64,000 nt of DNA from Microlunatus phosphovorus NM-1 (GCF_000270245.1 NC_015635.1:2480001-2544000), one strand, 5' to 3'. Numbered from the stretch's first letter, positions 8,571 to 16,800 are shown. Made by a program: numbers and translations. Notes: a model not told the origin generated them from the sequence alone.

Positions 8571-9359
8571 TCAGCGACGCCACTCGTACGGCGTCGTCGT
8601 GGAGACCTTGACCAGTCCGGCCCGCTCCAGGATCGGCCGGGAGAACTCGGTCGAGTCACTCTGGATCAGAGTCTTGCCCAGGCTCAGCGCCGATCGAGCT
8701 CGGGCTGCGGTCAGGGCGCGATAGATGCCTTGATGCCGCCATTGCGGCAGGGTTCCCCCGCCCCAGATGCCGGCGAAGTCCGTGCCGGCAACCGGCTCGA
8801 GGCGGCCGGCCGACACGATCGCGCCGTCCGCCTCGGCTACCCAGAGCTCCATCCCGTCGTCGAGGGACAGCCGATGCAGCAGCTGCTCGGCCATCTCGTC
8901 GGACATGTCCTCGCTCTCGTCGAACACGACGCTCTCCATTGCACACATGGCGCGTACGTCTGACTCACTCGTCACTCGGCGTAGTGACACGCCTGCCGGT
9001 AAGGGCGCATCGACCGCCAGCAGTTGGGCCTCGCCGATCATGATCGACTCCGGTTCACCGGCCACGAACCCGTGCCGCACCAGGGCTTCGTGCAGTCCCG
9101 GCGCGTGGTCGTGATCGCGGGTCTTCCACTCGACCCGGGCTATCTCGGAGTCGCTGCCGAAGTGCGTGAGGGCCGCGGGGACCAGCCCAGCGATGGCCGT
9201 GCCTTCGTCATCGTCGAGTGCCCCGTAGGTGATCCAGCCGCGCCCGCCGAGGTACGTCGCCAGATACAACGGTCCGAGGCGGGTGACAGCGATCGCACTC
9301 GCCGCCTCGGTGCGCAGTTGGGCGTCGTAGGCGGCGAGATAGTCGGCAGTGGTGGACAT
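8571..9359 (-). CDS. GNAT family N-acetyltransferase
   Basis: A 262-residue acetyltransferase-like protein. The C-terminal half holds the GNAT fold: ELWVAEADGAIVSAGRL (strand pair), then IWGGGTLPQWRHQGIYRAL, where QWRHQGIYRAL is the acetyl-CoA pyrophosphate-binding loop, then IQSDSTEFSRPILERAGL. The N-terminal half is a less conserved, possibly degenerate second domain. ATG 9359 gives MSTTADYLAAYD and is preferred over the open frame upstream, which reads as low-complexity antisense of the intergenic region. The acceptor substrate cannot be predicted. Confidence 0.8.
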   Translation of the reverse strand: MSTTADYLAAYDAQLRTEAASAIAVTRLGPLYLATYLGGRGWITYGALDDDEGTAIAGLVPAALTHFGSDSEIARVEWKTRDHDHAPGLHEALVRHGFVAGEPESIMIGEAQLLAVDAPLPAGVSLRRVTSESDVRAMCAMESVVFDESEDMSDEMAEQLLHRLSLDDGMELWVAEADGAIVSAGRLEPVAGTDFAGIWGGGTLPQWRHQGIYRALTAARARSALSLGKTLIQSDSTEFSRPILERAGLVKVSTTTPYEWRR

Positions 9360-9391
9360 CGGAGCCAGCCTGCCATGCTCGGATCGGCTGC

Positions 9392-9853
9392 TCAGCTGGT
9401 TTTCGGCTCGAGCGTCAACGAGACGGAGTTGATGCAGTAGCGCAGATCGGTCGGGGTGTCGTAGCCCTCGCCCTCGAACACATGCCCCAGATGAGAGTCG
9501 CAGGCCGCACAACGCACCTCGACCCGCTTCATGAAGTGGCTGTCATCTTCGATGTAGCGGACCCGGTCCTCGGCCAACGGTGCGAAGAACGAAGGCCAGC
9601 CGCAATGCGAGGAGAACTTCTGGTCACTGCGGAAGAGCTCGGTGCCACAGGCGCGGCACCGGTACACCCCCTGGGAGGTCGTGTCGGTGTATTCACCGGT
9701 GAAGGCGCGCTCGGTGCCCGCCTCACGCAGCACCTTGTATTCGAACGGCGTCAGCTGCGCCCGCCACTCCGCTTCGGACTTGACGATCTTGCCTACCGCG
9801 CTCGCCGGATCGGTGGTCGTCGACCCGGGCGTTGTTGGATTGTTCTCGGTCAT
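9392..9853 (-). CDS. msrB: Peptide-methionine (R)-S-oxide reductase
   Basis: Reduces methionine-R-sulfoxide in oxidised proteins in the cytoplasm. The 153-residue protein has both zinc CxxC pairs, CRAC (66-69) and CAAC (115-118), the substrate motif SSHCGWPSF, HLGHVF, and the catalytic cysteine in RYCINSVSL (Cys140). ATG 9853 is preceded by AGGAGG at ideal spacing, so the start is firm. It reads in the same direction as the erm-like gene upstream, with an 83-bp gap. Confidence 0.97.
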   Translation of the reverse strand: MTENNPTTPGSTTTDPASAVGKIVKSEAEWRAQLTPFEYKVLREAGTERAFTGEYTDTTSQGVYRCRACGTELFRSDQKFSSHCGWPSFFAPLAEDRVRYIEDDSHFMKRVEVRCAACDSHLGHVFEGEGYDTPTDLRYCINSVSLTLEPKTS

Positions 9854-9936
9854 GGTTCCTCCTGTGCTTGCGACCCACTCAACACCGCCGTCCCAGCGGG
9901 TGTTCCACGGGGTCGATGTCCTCACTGCGGGAGTGG

Positions 9937-10701
9937 TCAGCTGCCCTGCGCCGATCGATAGGCGGTTGCCCAGTCCTCCGCAAGCAGGTCACGCGCCAGT
10001 GCCACCGGGCGGTTTCGCTCCCTTCGGACCAGGTCGGCTGCGATGCGACGCGGTACGCCATTGCGCCGCAGAATCTCGACGATTCCGCGGCCTCGGCTGC
10101 TGAAGACACGTGCCACCCAGGCTTGGTAGCTCCGCTGCTTCTGCTCCGGAAGCAAAGGCTCGCTGCGTCGATGGATGAGGAGCAGCCCCGCATCGATCGA
10201 GGGCCGCGGGCGGAAAGCTGTGGAGGGAATGCGCTGGTCGAGCGCAAATTCGTACCAGGGCCACCACTGCGCCGTCAGCTGGGTTGCCCCGCCGACACCA
10301 GCGCGTTTACGGGCGACCTCCCATTGCGTGACGAGCACGGCATCGGTCCAGCGTCGCGATCGGAGAAGATGTCGGAGAATGGGTGTGGTCAGGTGAAACG
10401 GGATGTTCGACACCAGGACAGCACCGGCTGGCGGCGCGTGCCGGAGGATGTCACCCTCCGAGATGCAAACGTGGGGACCGACCTTCCGCTTGAGCTCCTG
10501 GACACGACGGGGATCGATCTCGATGCCCTCGAGACGGCGGCCGAGCCGGTCCAGGCCCAACGTGAGGGCGCCGTTGCCGGTGCCCCACTCCACGATCGGA
10601 CCGGGTCGCTCTGCGACGAGGCCCACGATGTGGTCGATGACCCTGGTATCGACGAGAAAGTTCTGGCCGAACTCCTGCCGACCGAGACGGGATTGGTGCA
10701 T
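9937..10701 (-). CDS. erm: 23S rRNA adenine N6-methyltransferase, Erm type
   Basis: A 254-residue Rossmann methyltransferase of the Erm/KsgA family. It has RQEFGQNFL at the N-terminus, motif I EWGTGNGALT (38-47), the acidic IEID, EGDIL, and the catalytic motif NIPF (99-102). The N-terminal GQNFL and overall length fit Erm, which methylates A2058 of 23S rRNA and confers macrolide-lincosamide-streptogramin resistance, better than KsgA. ATG 10701 has AGGAG six bases before it. The 200-bp upstream region is full of stable hairpins, two of them mutually exclusive, which suggests attenuation. Intrinsic rather than acquired resistance seems likely, since base composition matches the neighbours. Confidence 0.85.
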   Translation of the reverse strand: MHQSRLGRQEFGQNFLVDTRVIDHIVGLVAERPGPIVEWGTGNGALTLGLDRLGRRLEGIEIDPRRVQELKRKVGPHVCISEGDILRHAPPAGAVLVSNIPFHLTTPILRHLLRSRRWTDAVLVTQWEVARKRAGVGGATQLTAQWWPWYEFALDQRIPSTAFRPRPSIDAGLLLIHRRSEPLLPEQKQRSYQAWVARVFSSRGRGIVEILRRNGVPRRIAADLVRRERNRPVALARDLLAEDWATAYRSAQGS

Positions 10702-10726
10702 GACGACTCCTGTGAGTGTGAAGGGA

Positions 10727-10858
10727 GCCGGGCAGCACAAAACGCCGCCCGGCAGATGCCGAGTGGCGGCGCGAATGCGAGGTTGAAGTGGTGATCCGCG
10801 CCGTTACCGGCCGCGGATCCGCTCTATGGTCGCGAAGATACCCACGGTCAAACCATAG
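10727..10858 (-). promoter_or_regulatory. Structured leader of the erm gene (possible attenuator)
   Basis: Reading towards the gene, hairpin A (10858-10824) pairs CTATGGT with ACCATAG. B (10819-10793) pairs GATCCGCG with CGCGGATC. C (10771-10743) pairs CGCCGCC with GGCGGCG plus an inner CGGCA/TGCCG. D (10753-10727) pairs GCCGGGC with GCCCGGC. C and D share bases 10747-10753 and so exclude each other. A four-codon reading frame ATG-TTG-GCC-CCT-stop lies further up at 10911-10897. Inducible erm genes are classically controlled by leader peptides and alternative hairpins; the mechanism here is inferred. Confidence 0.5.
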
Positions 10859-10957
10859 CCGGGCTTCTTGCCTGCTGGGGAATCCCTGGCTACCGTTCAA
10901 GGGGCCAACATTGAACAAACCTTGAACACGCTAGCTTGCGAACAGAGGTGAGAGCGC

Positions 10958-12349
10958 ATTCCCGCCGACGCATCAGCGATCGTCTGGCTTCGTCGCGACC
11001 TGCGGCGAGCGGATCTGCCCTTGCTGGCCGCCGCACACGAGGGTGCCGGCGGTGGTCAGGTCATCGTCTGTTTCGTGCTCGACCCAGCCATCTTCGATCG
11101 TGCCGGGCCGGCACGGCAGGCGTGGCTGGCGGCGAATCTGCTCGCCTTGCGCGAGACCTACCAGGGCCGACTCACGTTGCTGCACGGTGATCCCGTCGAC
11201 GTTCTCCCCGGATTCGCGCAGGAACATGGTGCGACCGCTGTCCATGTCAGCACTGAGACCCAGCCTTTCGGAGCGGCTCGGGACGCTCGGGTCCGGGCAG
11301 CGTTGGCCGAGGTCGGCGTCGAGTGGGTCGAGACCGGCAGCCCGTACGCGGTGACTCCCGGCCGAGTGCGGAACAAGGCCGGCGATCCGTTCGCCGTCTT
11401 CACCCCGTTCGCCCGGGCATGGCGCGACCACGGCTGGCGGGCTCCGGCGGAGGAACCGGCTTCGCTCCAACTGGCCGACGCAGCGAGCGGTCCCGAGCCG
11501 TGGGCGATCCTAGAGTGCGCGCTTGCCCGGAAAGGTGTGCCCGAGCTGCCGCCGGCGGGGGAGGCGGCCGCCCTGGCTCGGTGGCGGACGTTCCTGAGCG
11601 ATGGACTGCAGGGCTATGCCGCACACCGCGACCGGCCCGATCTGGACCACACGTCGCGGCTGTCGCCGTACCTCAAGTTCGGGGTGCTGCATCCACGAAC
11701 GCTGCTGGCCGACTTGGCAGACTGTCGCGGTGCGGGCGCGGACCGGTTGATCACCGAGCTCGCCTGGCGCGAGTTCTATGCCGATGTCCTGCATCATCAT
11801 CCGGGCAGTCTCGACGCCGATCTGCGCGATGGCCTGACGGGAATGGCGTACGAGGAGGATCCACAGCTGGTCGAAGCCTGGCAGCAAGGACGGACCGGCT
11901 ATCCCTTGGTGGACGCGGGAATGCGTCAACTGCTCGCCCTCGGCTGGATGCACAATCGGGTCCGGATGGTCACGGCCAGCTTCCTCACCAAGGATCTACA
12001 CGTCTGGTGGCCGCTGGGTGCCCGCTGGTTCCTGGACCATCTCATCGACGGCGATCTCGCCTCCAACACCCACGGCTGGCAGTGGACCGCCGGCACCGGG
12101 ACTGACGCTGCGCCCTACTTCCGGGTGTTCAACCCAGTGCTGCAGGGAGTGAAGTTCGACCCGCACGCTGACTACGTACGTCGCTGGATCCCCGAGCTTC
12201 GCCACCTCTGCGGTGCGGCTGCCCACGAGCCGTGGAAGCAGGATGACGGCTACGCCCATGGCTATCCGCAGCGGGTCGTCGACCACGCCGACGAGCGCCG
12301 TGGAGCACTCGCCCGATACGAAGCTGCTCGTGGTGGCAACAGCCGATGA
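10958..12349 (+). CDS. phr: Deoxyribodipyrimidine photolyase with apparent ATT start
   Basis: Light-driven repair of cyclobutane pyrimidine dimers with FAD and an antenna chromophore. The N-terminal domain begins IVWLRRDLRRADLPLL. The C-terminal FAD domain has TSRLSPYLKFGVLHPR, ELAWREFYADVL, GYPLVDAGMRQL, NRVRMVTASFLTKDL and HGWQWTAGTGTD. No ATG, GTG or TTG lies in frame between the upstream stop (10949-10951) and the conserved WLRRDLR. A TTG at 11021 would delete that motif. ATT 10958 is preceded by GAGGTGA, seven bases matching the anti-Shine-Dalgarno, at six-base spacing, giving 463 residues. A one-base error joining GTG 10948 is the alternative. Confidence 0.85.
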   Translation: MPADASAIVWLRRDLRRADLPLLAAAHEGAGGGQVIVCFVLDPAIFDRAGPARQAWLAANLLALRETYQGRLTLLHGDPVDVLPGFAQEHGATAVHVSTETQPFGAARDARVRAALAEVGVEWVETGSPYAVTPGRVRNKAGDPFAVFTPFARAWRDHGWRAPAEEPASLQLADAASGPEPWAILECALARKGVPELPPAGEAAALARWRTFLSDGLQGYAAHRDRPDLDHTSRLSPYLKFGVLHPRTLLADLADCRGAGADRLITELAWREFYADVLHHHPGSLDADLRDGLTGMAYEEDPQLVEAWQQGRTGYPLVDAGMRQLLALGWMHNRVRMVTASFLTKDLHVWWPLGARWFLDHLIDGDLASNTHGWQWTAGTGTDAAPYFRVFNPVLQGVKFDPHADYVRRWIPELRHLCGAAAHEPWKQDDGYAHGYPQRVVDHADERRGALARYEAARGGNSR

Positions 12350-13113
12350 CTGAGCGCAATCGCTCGGATTCGCCGGGCCGCGAGCCGGTGCGACGTGGCC
12401 CCGTCGCAGAGGTCCGAGCCTTCTTCGACGCGGCGCTGCTTCAGCCGACGGAGCGAAACTATGACGAGACACCGGCACAGCGGCTGCGGCGACTGATCGT
12501 GGTGGCGGCCACGGTTGTCCTCGGCACGATCGCGCTGGGTCTGGCGCTGGCGATCCCGCCCGGCGACCCGCGCTTCTATCTCGCTTCTTTGGGGGTCGCC
12601 GGGGTGTGGATCGTGGGCGCCCTGGTCTCTGGGCCGCTGCACCTGGGACGCGGTCGAACCCGGGCCGGAACCACCAGCCGGGGAGTCCTGCAAGGGTTCA
12701 TCCTCGGCGCCATGCTGCTCGCCGTCTTCTTGGCTGGCGCATTCGTGATTGCCCGGATTCCGCTGCTGCGAACCCCCGTCGAACAGCTCCTCGACCATGT
12801 CCGTCACGGATCGCTGGGGCTCGTCGCGCTGGTGACCGTGGTGGGCGGCATTGCCGAGGAGCTGTTCTTCCGTGGGGCGGTCTTCGCGGCCTTCTCCCGG
12901 CGCTTCAACCTGGTGGGCTCGACGGTGTCATATGCCGCGTCGACTCTGTTCTCCGGGGTGCCGCTGCTCACTTTCGCGGCTGCGTGCCTGGGCCTGCTGA
13001 CTGCCGCGCAGCGGCGCGTCACCGGGGGTGTGGCCGGCCCCATCACCTCACATCTGACCTGGTCACTGGGCATGCTCCTGCTGCTCGGCCCGGTCCTCGA
13101 CCTAGGAGGCTGA
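12346..13113 (+). CDS. CPBP family intramembrane metalloprotease
   Basis: A 255-residue multi-pass membrane protein of the CAAX-protease/bacteriocin-processing (Abi) family. Hydrophobic segments lie at about 50-70, 78-97, 113-137, 156-170, 190-220 and 230-252. The glutamate motif EELFFRG is at 171-177 and the histidine motif SHLTWS ends near 240, matching the expected catalytic arrangement. The N-terminus is cytoplasmic and basic. Its ATG overlaps the photolyase stop by 4 bp (ATGA), so the two are co-transcribed. The target is unknown; family members process prenylated or small peptides or serve in bacteriocin immunity. Confidence 0.85.
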   Translation: MTERNRSDSPGREPVRRGPVAEVRAFFDAALLQPTERNYDETPAQRLRRLIVVAATVVLGTIALGLALAIPPGDPRFYLASLGVAGVWIVGALVSGPLHLGRGRTRAGTTSRGVLQGFILGAMLLAVFLAGAFVIARIPLLRTPVEQLLDHVRHGSLGLVALVTVVGGIAEELFFRGAVFAAFSRRFNLVGSTVSYAASTLFSGVPLLTFAAACLGLLTAAQRRVTGGVAGPITSHLTWSLGMLLLLGPVLDLGG

Positions 13114-13116
13114 CAG

Positions 13117-14511
13117 ATGTCTCGTACGGCTCTCGTTACCGGTGCCACCGGTGCGGTCGGATCCCGGCTCGTCCCCGCGCTGCTGGACGCCGGCTGGCAG
13201 GTCCGGGTGTTGTCTCGCAGCCCCGACAAGCTCGACAGCGCCTGGCACGAACGGGTCGAGGTCGTCGAGGGCGACGCCGCGGATCCTGAGGTGCTGCGTC
13301 GAGCGCTCGATGGGGTCGAGGTCGCGTACTACCTGCTGCACTCGATGGACGCTGACGGCGATTTCGTCGAGCGCGATCGCCGGCTGGCCCACGGGTTCGC
13401 GGCTGCCGCCGGAGCCGCCGACGTCGGCAGGCTGGTCTATCTCGGCGGGCTCCATCCCGACGGGCCTCTCTCGCCGCACCTGGCGTCTCGGGTAGAGGTG
13501 GGGGAGATCCTGCTGGCATCCGGCGTTCCCACCGCGGTGCTGCAGGCGGGAGTGGTGCTCGGCGCGGACTCGGCGTCCTTCGCGATGCTGCGCCATCTCA
13601 CCGAGCGGCTGCCGGTCATGGTCGGCCCGAAGTGGCTGCAGAACCGGATCCAACCCATCGCCGTCGACGATGCCGTGCACTACCTCGTCCGGGCGGCTGA
13701 GTTGGCTCCCGAAGTCAATCGCACGATCGACATCGGTATGGACGAGGTGCTCACCTATGCCGAGATGATGCAGCGGTATGCCCGGCTCGCCGGTCTGGCG
13801 CCTCGGCTGGTGGCGACGGTCCCAGTGCTGACACCGTGGCTCGCCTCCCACTGGGTCGGTCTGGTCACGCCCGTGGCCGCCGGGGTCGCCAAGCCCCTCG
13901 TCGGCAGCCTGATCCACGAGGCCGTGCGACGAGACGGCGACGCGTCCCGGTTGCTCGGCGATCCGGCCGGCGGCCTGCTCGGCTACGACAAGGCGGTACG
14001 GTGCGCGCTCGCCGGGACCGACCCGAAGCGCTGGAGTCGCACAGTGCTCCAGGTCGGCGCGGCGGTGGCCGCCTGCGCGGTCGTCGGCTCGGTCGCGACG
14101 ACACCGGACTCCAGCTGGTATCGCCGGCTCCGCAAGCCGCGCTGGCAGCCGCCGCCGGCAGCCTTCCCGGTTGTCTGGACCTCGTTGTACGCCGCCATCA
14201 CCGTGGCTGCCACGGCGACGATCGCCGAACTGGAGGACCAGGGGCGCGAGGCCGATGCGGCGGCCTTCTGGAGGGCGCTGACCGTCAACCTGGCTCTGAA
14301 CTCCGGCTGGAGCGTGGTGTTCTTCCGGCTGCACCGGTTGCCGCTCGCCACGCTGTGGTCGGCGCTGCTCGCCGCGTCGTCGACGGATCTCGCTCGGCGG
14401 GCCGCCGCGACCGGGCCCGGCAAGGCGACCGCCCTGGGTGCGTACGCCGGATGGACCGGCTTCGCGACGGTCCTTTCCGGTGCGGTCGCCAGGCTCAACC
14501 GGCGGCATTAG
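13117..14511 (+). CDS. NAD(P)-binding (SDR-like) domain fused to TspO/MBR
   Basis: A 464-residue two-domain protein. Residues 1 to about 290 form an atypical SDR/NmrA-like domain with the Rossmann motif VTGATGAVGSRLVPALL and LVYLGGLHPDG, ending in a DUF2867-like region (QPIAVDDAVHYLV). From about residue 305, five membrane segments form a TspO/MBR domain. WYRRLRKPRWQPPPAAFPVVW is the signature loop (written here in part: RKPRWQPPP), followed by LNSGWSVVFF. TspO proteins bind porphyrins and act in tetrapyrrole or light stress. It lies 3 bp after the CPBP gene in the photolyase operon. The fusion suggests NAD(P)-linked tetrapyrrole or pigment handling, which is inference. Confidence 0.82.
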   Translation: MSRTALVTGATGAVGSRLVPALLDAGWQVRVLSRSPDKLDSAWHERVEVVEGDAADPEVLRRALDGVEVAYYLLHSMDADGDFVERDRRLAHGFAAAAGAADVGRLVYLGGLHPDGPLSPHLASRVEVGEILLASGVPTAVLQAGVVLGADSASFAMLRHLTERLPVMVGPKWLQNRIQPIAVDDAVHYLVRAAELAPEVNRTIDIGMDEVLTYAEMMQRYARLAGLAPRLVATVPVLTPWLASHWVGLVTPVAAGVAKPLVGSLIHEAVRRDGDASRLLGDPAGGLLGYDKAVRCALAGTDPKRWSRTVLQVGAAVAACAVVGSVATTPDSSWYRRLRKPRWQPPPAAFPVVWTSLYAAITVAATATIAELEDQGREADAAAFWRALTVNLALNSGWSVVFFRLHRLPLATLWSALLAASSTDLARRAAATGPGKATALGAYAGWTGFATVLSGAVARLNRRH

Positions 14512-14520
14512 CGTGGCGCT

Positions 14521-15600
14521 ATGGCGAAGAGCGCAGCGGCGACCGTGACGGCAGGGGAGCGCGAGGTACGGGTCTCCAGTCCTGACCGGATCATCTATGA
14601 GGCGACCGAGCGCACTCCCGCGGTCACGAAGCTCCAGGTCTGCGAATATTTCGCAGCTGTTGGAGAGCCGCTGATGCGTGCCCTCGGTGAACGTCCGACC
14701 GCGATGGAACGGTGGCCCGACGGCTGGCGCGAGGGGATGCGACTGGCGATCGGTACTCAGGACCGCGAAGCTGACGGCTTCTATCAGAAGCGGCTGCCCA
14801 AGGGCGCACCCGATTTCGTCGAGACCGTCAAGGTCACCTTTCCCAGCGGCCGGACCGCCGACGAGTTGTGTCCGACGGAGCCGGCGGCCTTGGTCTGGGC
14901 GGCACAGATGGGTGCCCTGACCTTCCATCCCTGGCCGGTACGTCGCCCCGACGTCGACCACCCCGACGAGCTTCGGCTGGATCTCGACCCGCAGCCCGGC
15001 ACCACCTTCGCCGATGCACAACGGATCGCAGGTGTTGCCCGGGAACTGCTCGAGGAGCTCGGGATGCGCGGCTATCCGAAGACCAGCGGCAATCGAGGCA
15101 TCCACATCTACGTACGGATCCAGCCCGACCACACCTTCGAGGACGTACGTCACGCCGCCATCGGCTTCGGCCGTGAGCTGGAACGGCGAGACGGCGGAGT
15201 GACCACGAATTGGTGGAAGGAGGAACGGGGCCAGCGGATCTTCATCGACTTCAACCAGAACAACCGGGATCGCACCATCGCGAGCGCCTGGAGTCTGCGG
15301 GCCCGACCTGGGGCCCCGGTCAGCACGCCGATGACCTGGGAGCGGCTGGCCGAGATCACCGATCCGCGTGAGTTCAACCTGACCACGGTCCCGGATTACC
15401 TGGCCGACGGGGATCCGTGGGCGGACATGGACGAGGTCGCCTATCCGCTCGAGCCGTTGCTGCAGCTCTGGGAGACCCTGCCAGGGGGCGAGCTGAACTT
15501 CCCGCCGGACTATCCGAAGATGCCGGGCGAACCGCCTCGCGTGCAGCCGAGCAAGAAGGTCGCGAGCCACTGGGACGAGGACGGCAATCGGATCGGATGA
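14521..15600 (+). CDS. LigD-type DNA polymerase/primase domain protein
   Basis: A 359-residue stand-alone homologue of the polymerase domain of LigD, the archaeo-eukaryotic primase fold used in bacterial non-homologous end joining. Visible parts are PDRIIYEATERTPAVTK, GFYQKRLPKGAPDFV, LHFD-like LRLDLDPQPG with the metal aspartates (Asp154, Asp156), KTSGNRGIHIYVR, and FIDFNQNNRDRTIASAWSLR. Neither the ligase nor the phosphoesterase domain is attached. No Ku gene is in the window. The protein probably fills gaps or adds ribonucleotides at breaks. It follows the SDR-TspO gene by 9 bp, so it may belong to the same DNA-repair and light-stress operon. Confidence 0.88.
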   Translation: MAKSAAATVTAGEREVRVSSPDRIIYEATERTPAVTKLQVCEYFAAVGEPLMRALGERPTAMERWPDGWREGMRLAIGTQDREADGFYQKRLPKGAPDFVETVKVTFPSGRTADELCPTEPAALVWAAQMGALTFHPWPVRRPDVDHPDELRLDLDPQPGTTFADAQRIAGVARELLEELGMRGYPKTSGNRGIHIYVRIQPDHTFEDVRHAAIGFGRELERRDGGVTTNWWKEERGQRIFIDFNQNNRDRTIASAWSLRARPGAPVSTPMTWERLAEITDPREFNLTTVPDYLADGDPWADMDEVAYPLEPLLQLWETLPGGELNFPPDYPKMPGEPPRVQPSKKVASHWDEDGNRIG

Positions 15601-15607
15601 CACTAAG

Positions 15608-16162
15608 TTGACGGACGTGGGAACCGAAGATCGCCGAATGGCCAGGAACTCGGGCGAACCACCGAAGTCGGGCGTGCCGGGTGCGCAGCGGTGGGCCGAC
15701 TACCTCGACTGGGTGCGGATGGACGTCATTCGCGGCACACTGCGTCTGTCTCCGATCGAGAGACGTCTCCCGCGCGTGCCTTCGGGCTGGAGTCCGCTGG
15801 AGTTGTTGTCCCACGTGCTGCACATGGAGCAGCGATGGTTCATCTGGGGCTTCCTCGGGGAGCCCGTCGACGATCCGTGGGGCGATTGGGACGTATCAGA
15901 TCCGACTGCGGCGAATCGGGCTCACTGGCAGGTGCCGTCGGCTGTCACCGGCGAGCAGCTCGCCAACCGACTCCAGGAGATCGGAAAGAGAACGCGGGAG
16001 ATCCTCGCGAGTCATCCCCTCGACACCGTGGCGAGCCTCGGCGGCCGATTCGACGCCGACCCACCAACCCTCGAGTGGATCTGCTTCCATGTCTTGGCTG
16101 AGTATGCGCGCCACGCAGGGCACCTGGACATCGTGGTCGAGCTCGGATCACACAATCGCTGA
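15608..16162 (+). CDS. DinB superfamily (DUF664-like) protein
   Basis: A 184-residue helical-bundle protein of the DinB/YfiT metal-binding superfamily. The three histidines expected to bind a metal are in LSHVLHMEQRW and FHVLAEYARHAGHLDIV. PSGWSPLELL precedes the first helix as in DUF664. The start is uncertain: TTG 15608 sits just after the previous stop, while ATG 15638 would remove ten residues with no obvious loss. Actinobacterial members include mycothiol-dependent transferases, so a thiol-linked detoxification role is possible but not shown. Confidence 0.75.
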   Translation: MTDVGTEDRRMARNSGEPPKSGVPGAQRWADYLDWVRMDVIRGTLRLSPIERRLPRVPSGWSPLELLSHVLHMEQRWFIWGFLGEPVDDPWGDWDVSDPTAANRAHWQVPSAVTGEQLANRLQEIGKRTREILASHPLDTVASLGGRFDADPPTLEWICFHVLAEYARHAGHLDIVVELGSHNR

Positions 16163-16169
16163 AGGGACC

Positions 16170-16460
16170 TCAGGCCGGCACGGCTGCTTTTGACTTGAGG
16201 TAGAGCTCATCGGGGGCCCAATCGGCACCGGTGGGCCACGAGATCGTCCCCGCCTCGTGATCGACCGCGACCTGGCAGAAGAGGTTGTAGTCGACGAGGA
16301 CCGGTTGGAAGACCGGCCCCCACATCAAAGGCTCCATGTCGAGGATCTTGGTCTCACCGGTGTCAAAGGTCAGCTCGAGCACGTAGCGCCCGAGCACGCG
16401 CACGTCGGTCACCAACACCAAGTAGGGATCGACTCTCGCTGAGACGTCAGCTGAACTCAT
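16170..16460 (-). CDS. DUF2442 domain protein
   Basis: A 96-residue protein with the DUF2442 pattern: VLVTDVRVLGRYVLELTF, then FDTGETKILDMEPL, and near the C-terminus the diagnostic TISWPTGADWAPDELY. It starts inside the end of the DUF4160 gene (14-bp overlap), so the pair is translationally coupled. DUF4160/DUF2442 pairs are widespread small two-gene modules; they resemble toxin-antitoxin loci in size and overlap, but no activity is established. Confidence 0.8.
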   Translation of the reverse strand: MSSADVSARVDPYLVLVTDVRVLGRYVLELTFDTGETKILDMEPLMWGPVFQPVLVDYNLFCQVAVDHEAGTISWPTGADWAPDELYLKSKAAVPA

Positions 16461-16743
16461 CTCTTGTCACCACCCTCAGATCTCGATCCAGTCTAGCGAT
16501 CGGTTCCTGCCGCAGCGCTGCCTCGAATGCAGCGACCGCCGAGTCCGCGTGGCGCGCTAGGAGTTTCTTGATCTTCCGATGCTGCTGGGCAGTCAGTGAG
16601 CCGGCGAGAATCTCCCCGGTCTCGACAGCCACCGTCGCAAGCCGTCGGCGTCCAGCCATCACGGCGACATGCGGAAGGCGGTGCTCCTCGCGGCTGTAGA
16701 AGTAGAGCTTGAACTCGCCGCCGTCGTACCAGATAGGCGTCAC
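16447..16743 (-). CDS. DUF4160 domain protein
   Basis: A 98-residue protein. The DUF4160 part is at the N-terminus: MTPIWYDGGEFKLYFYSREE, followed by HRLPHVAVMAGRRRLATVAVETGEIL, which fits the family's HxPH pattern. The C-terminal half is helical and basic (QQHRKIKKLLARHAD). It is the first gene of the overlapping DUF4160-DUF2442 pair. Function unknown. Confidence 0.78.
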   Translation of the reverse strand: MTPIWYDGGEFKLYFYSREEHRLPHVAVMAGRRRLATVAVETGEILAGSLTAQQHRKIKKLLARHADSAVAAFEAALRQEPIARLDRDLRVVTRDEFS

Positions 16744-16800
16744 GGGCCGAGCCTAGGGCCCGCCGCTGACACGAGATCTCGGCGACGCACCGCCCTGACG

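Noticed and set aside
9937-10701. KsgA (16S rRNA dimethyltransferase)
   Set aside because: The N-terminal GQNFL motif, the length and the structured leader fit Erm better, and KsgA usually stands near ispE or tatD genes in actinobacteria.
13102-15603. A very long open frame (over 800 codons) on the minus strand
   Set aside because: It is antisense to the SDR-TspO and LigD-polymerase genes, has no recognisable domain, and its composition (Arg, Gly, His, Asp) is that of a high-GC mirror frame.
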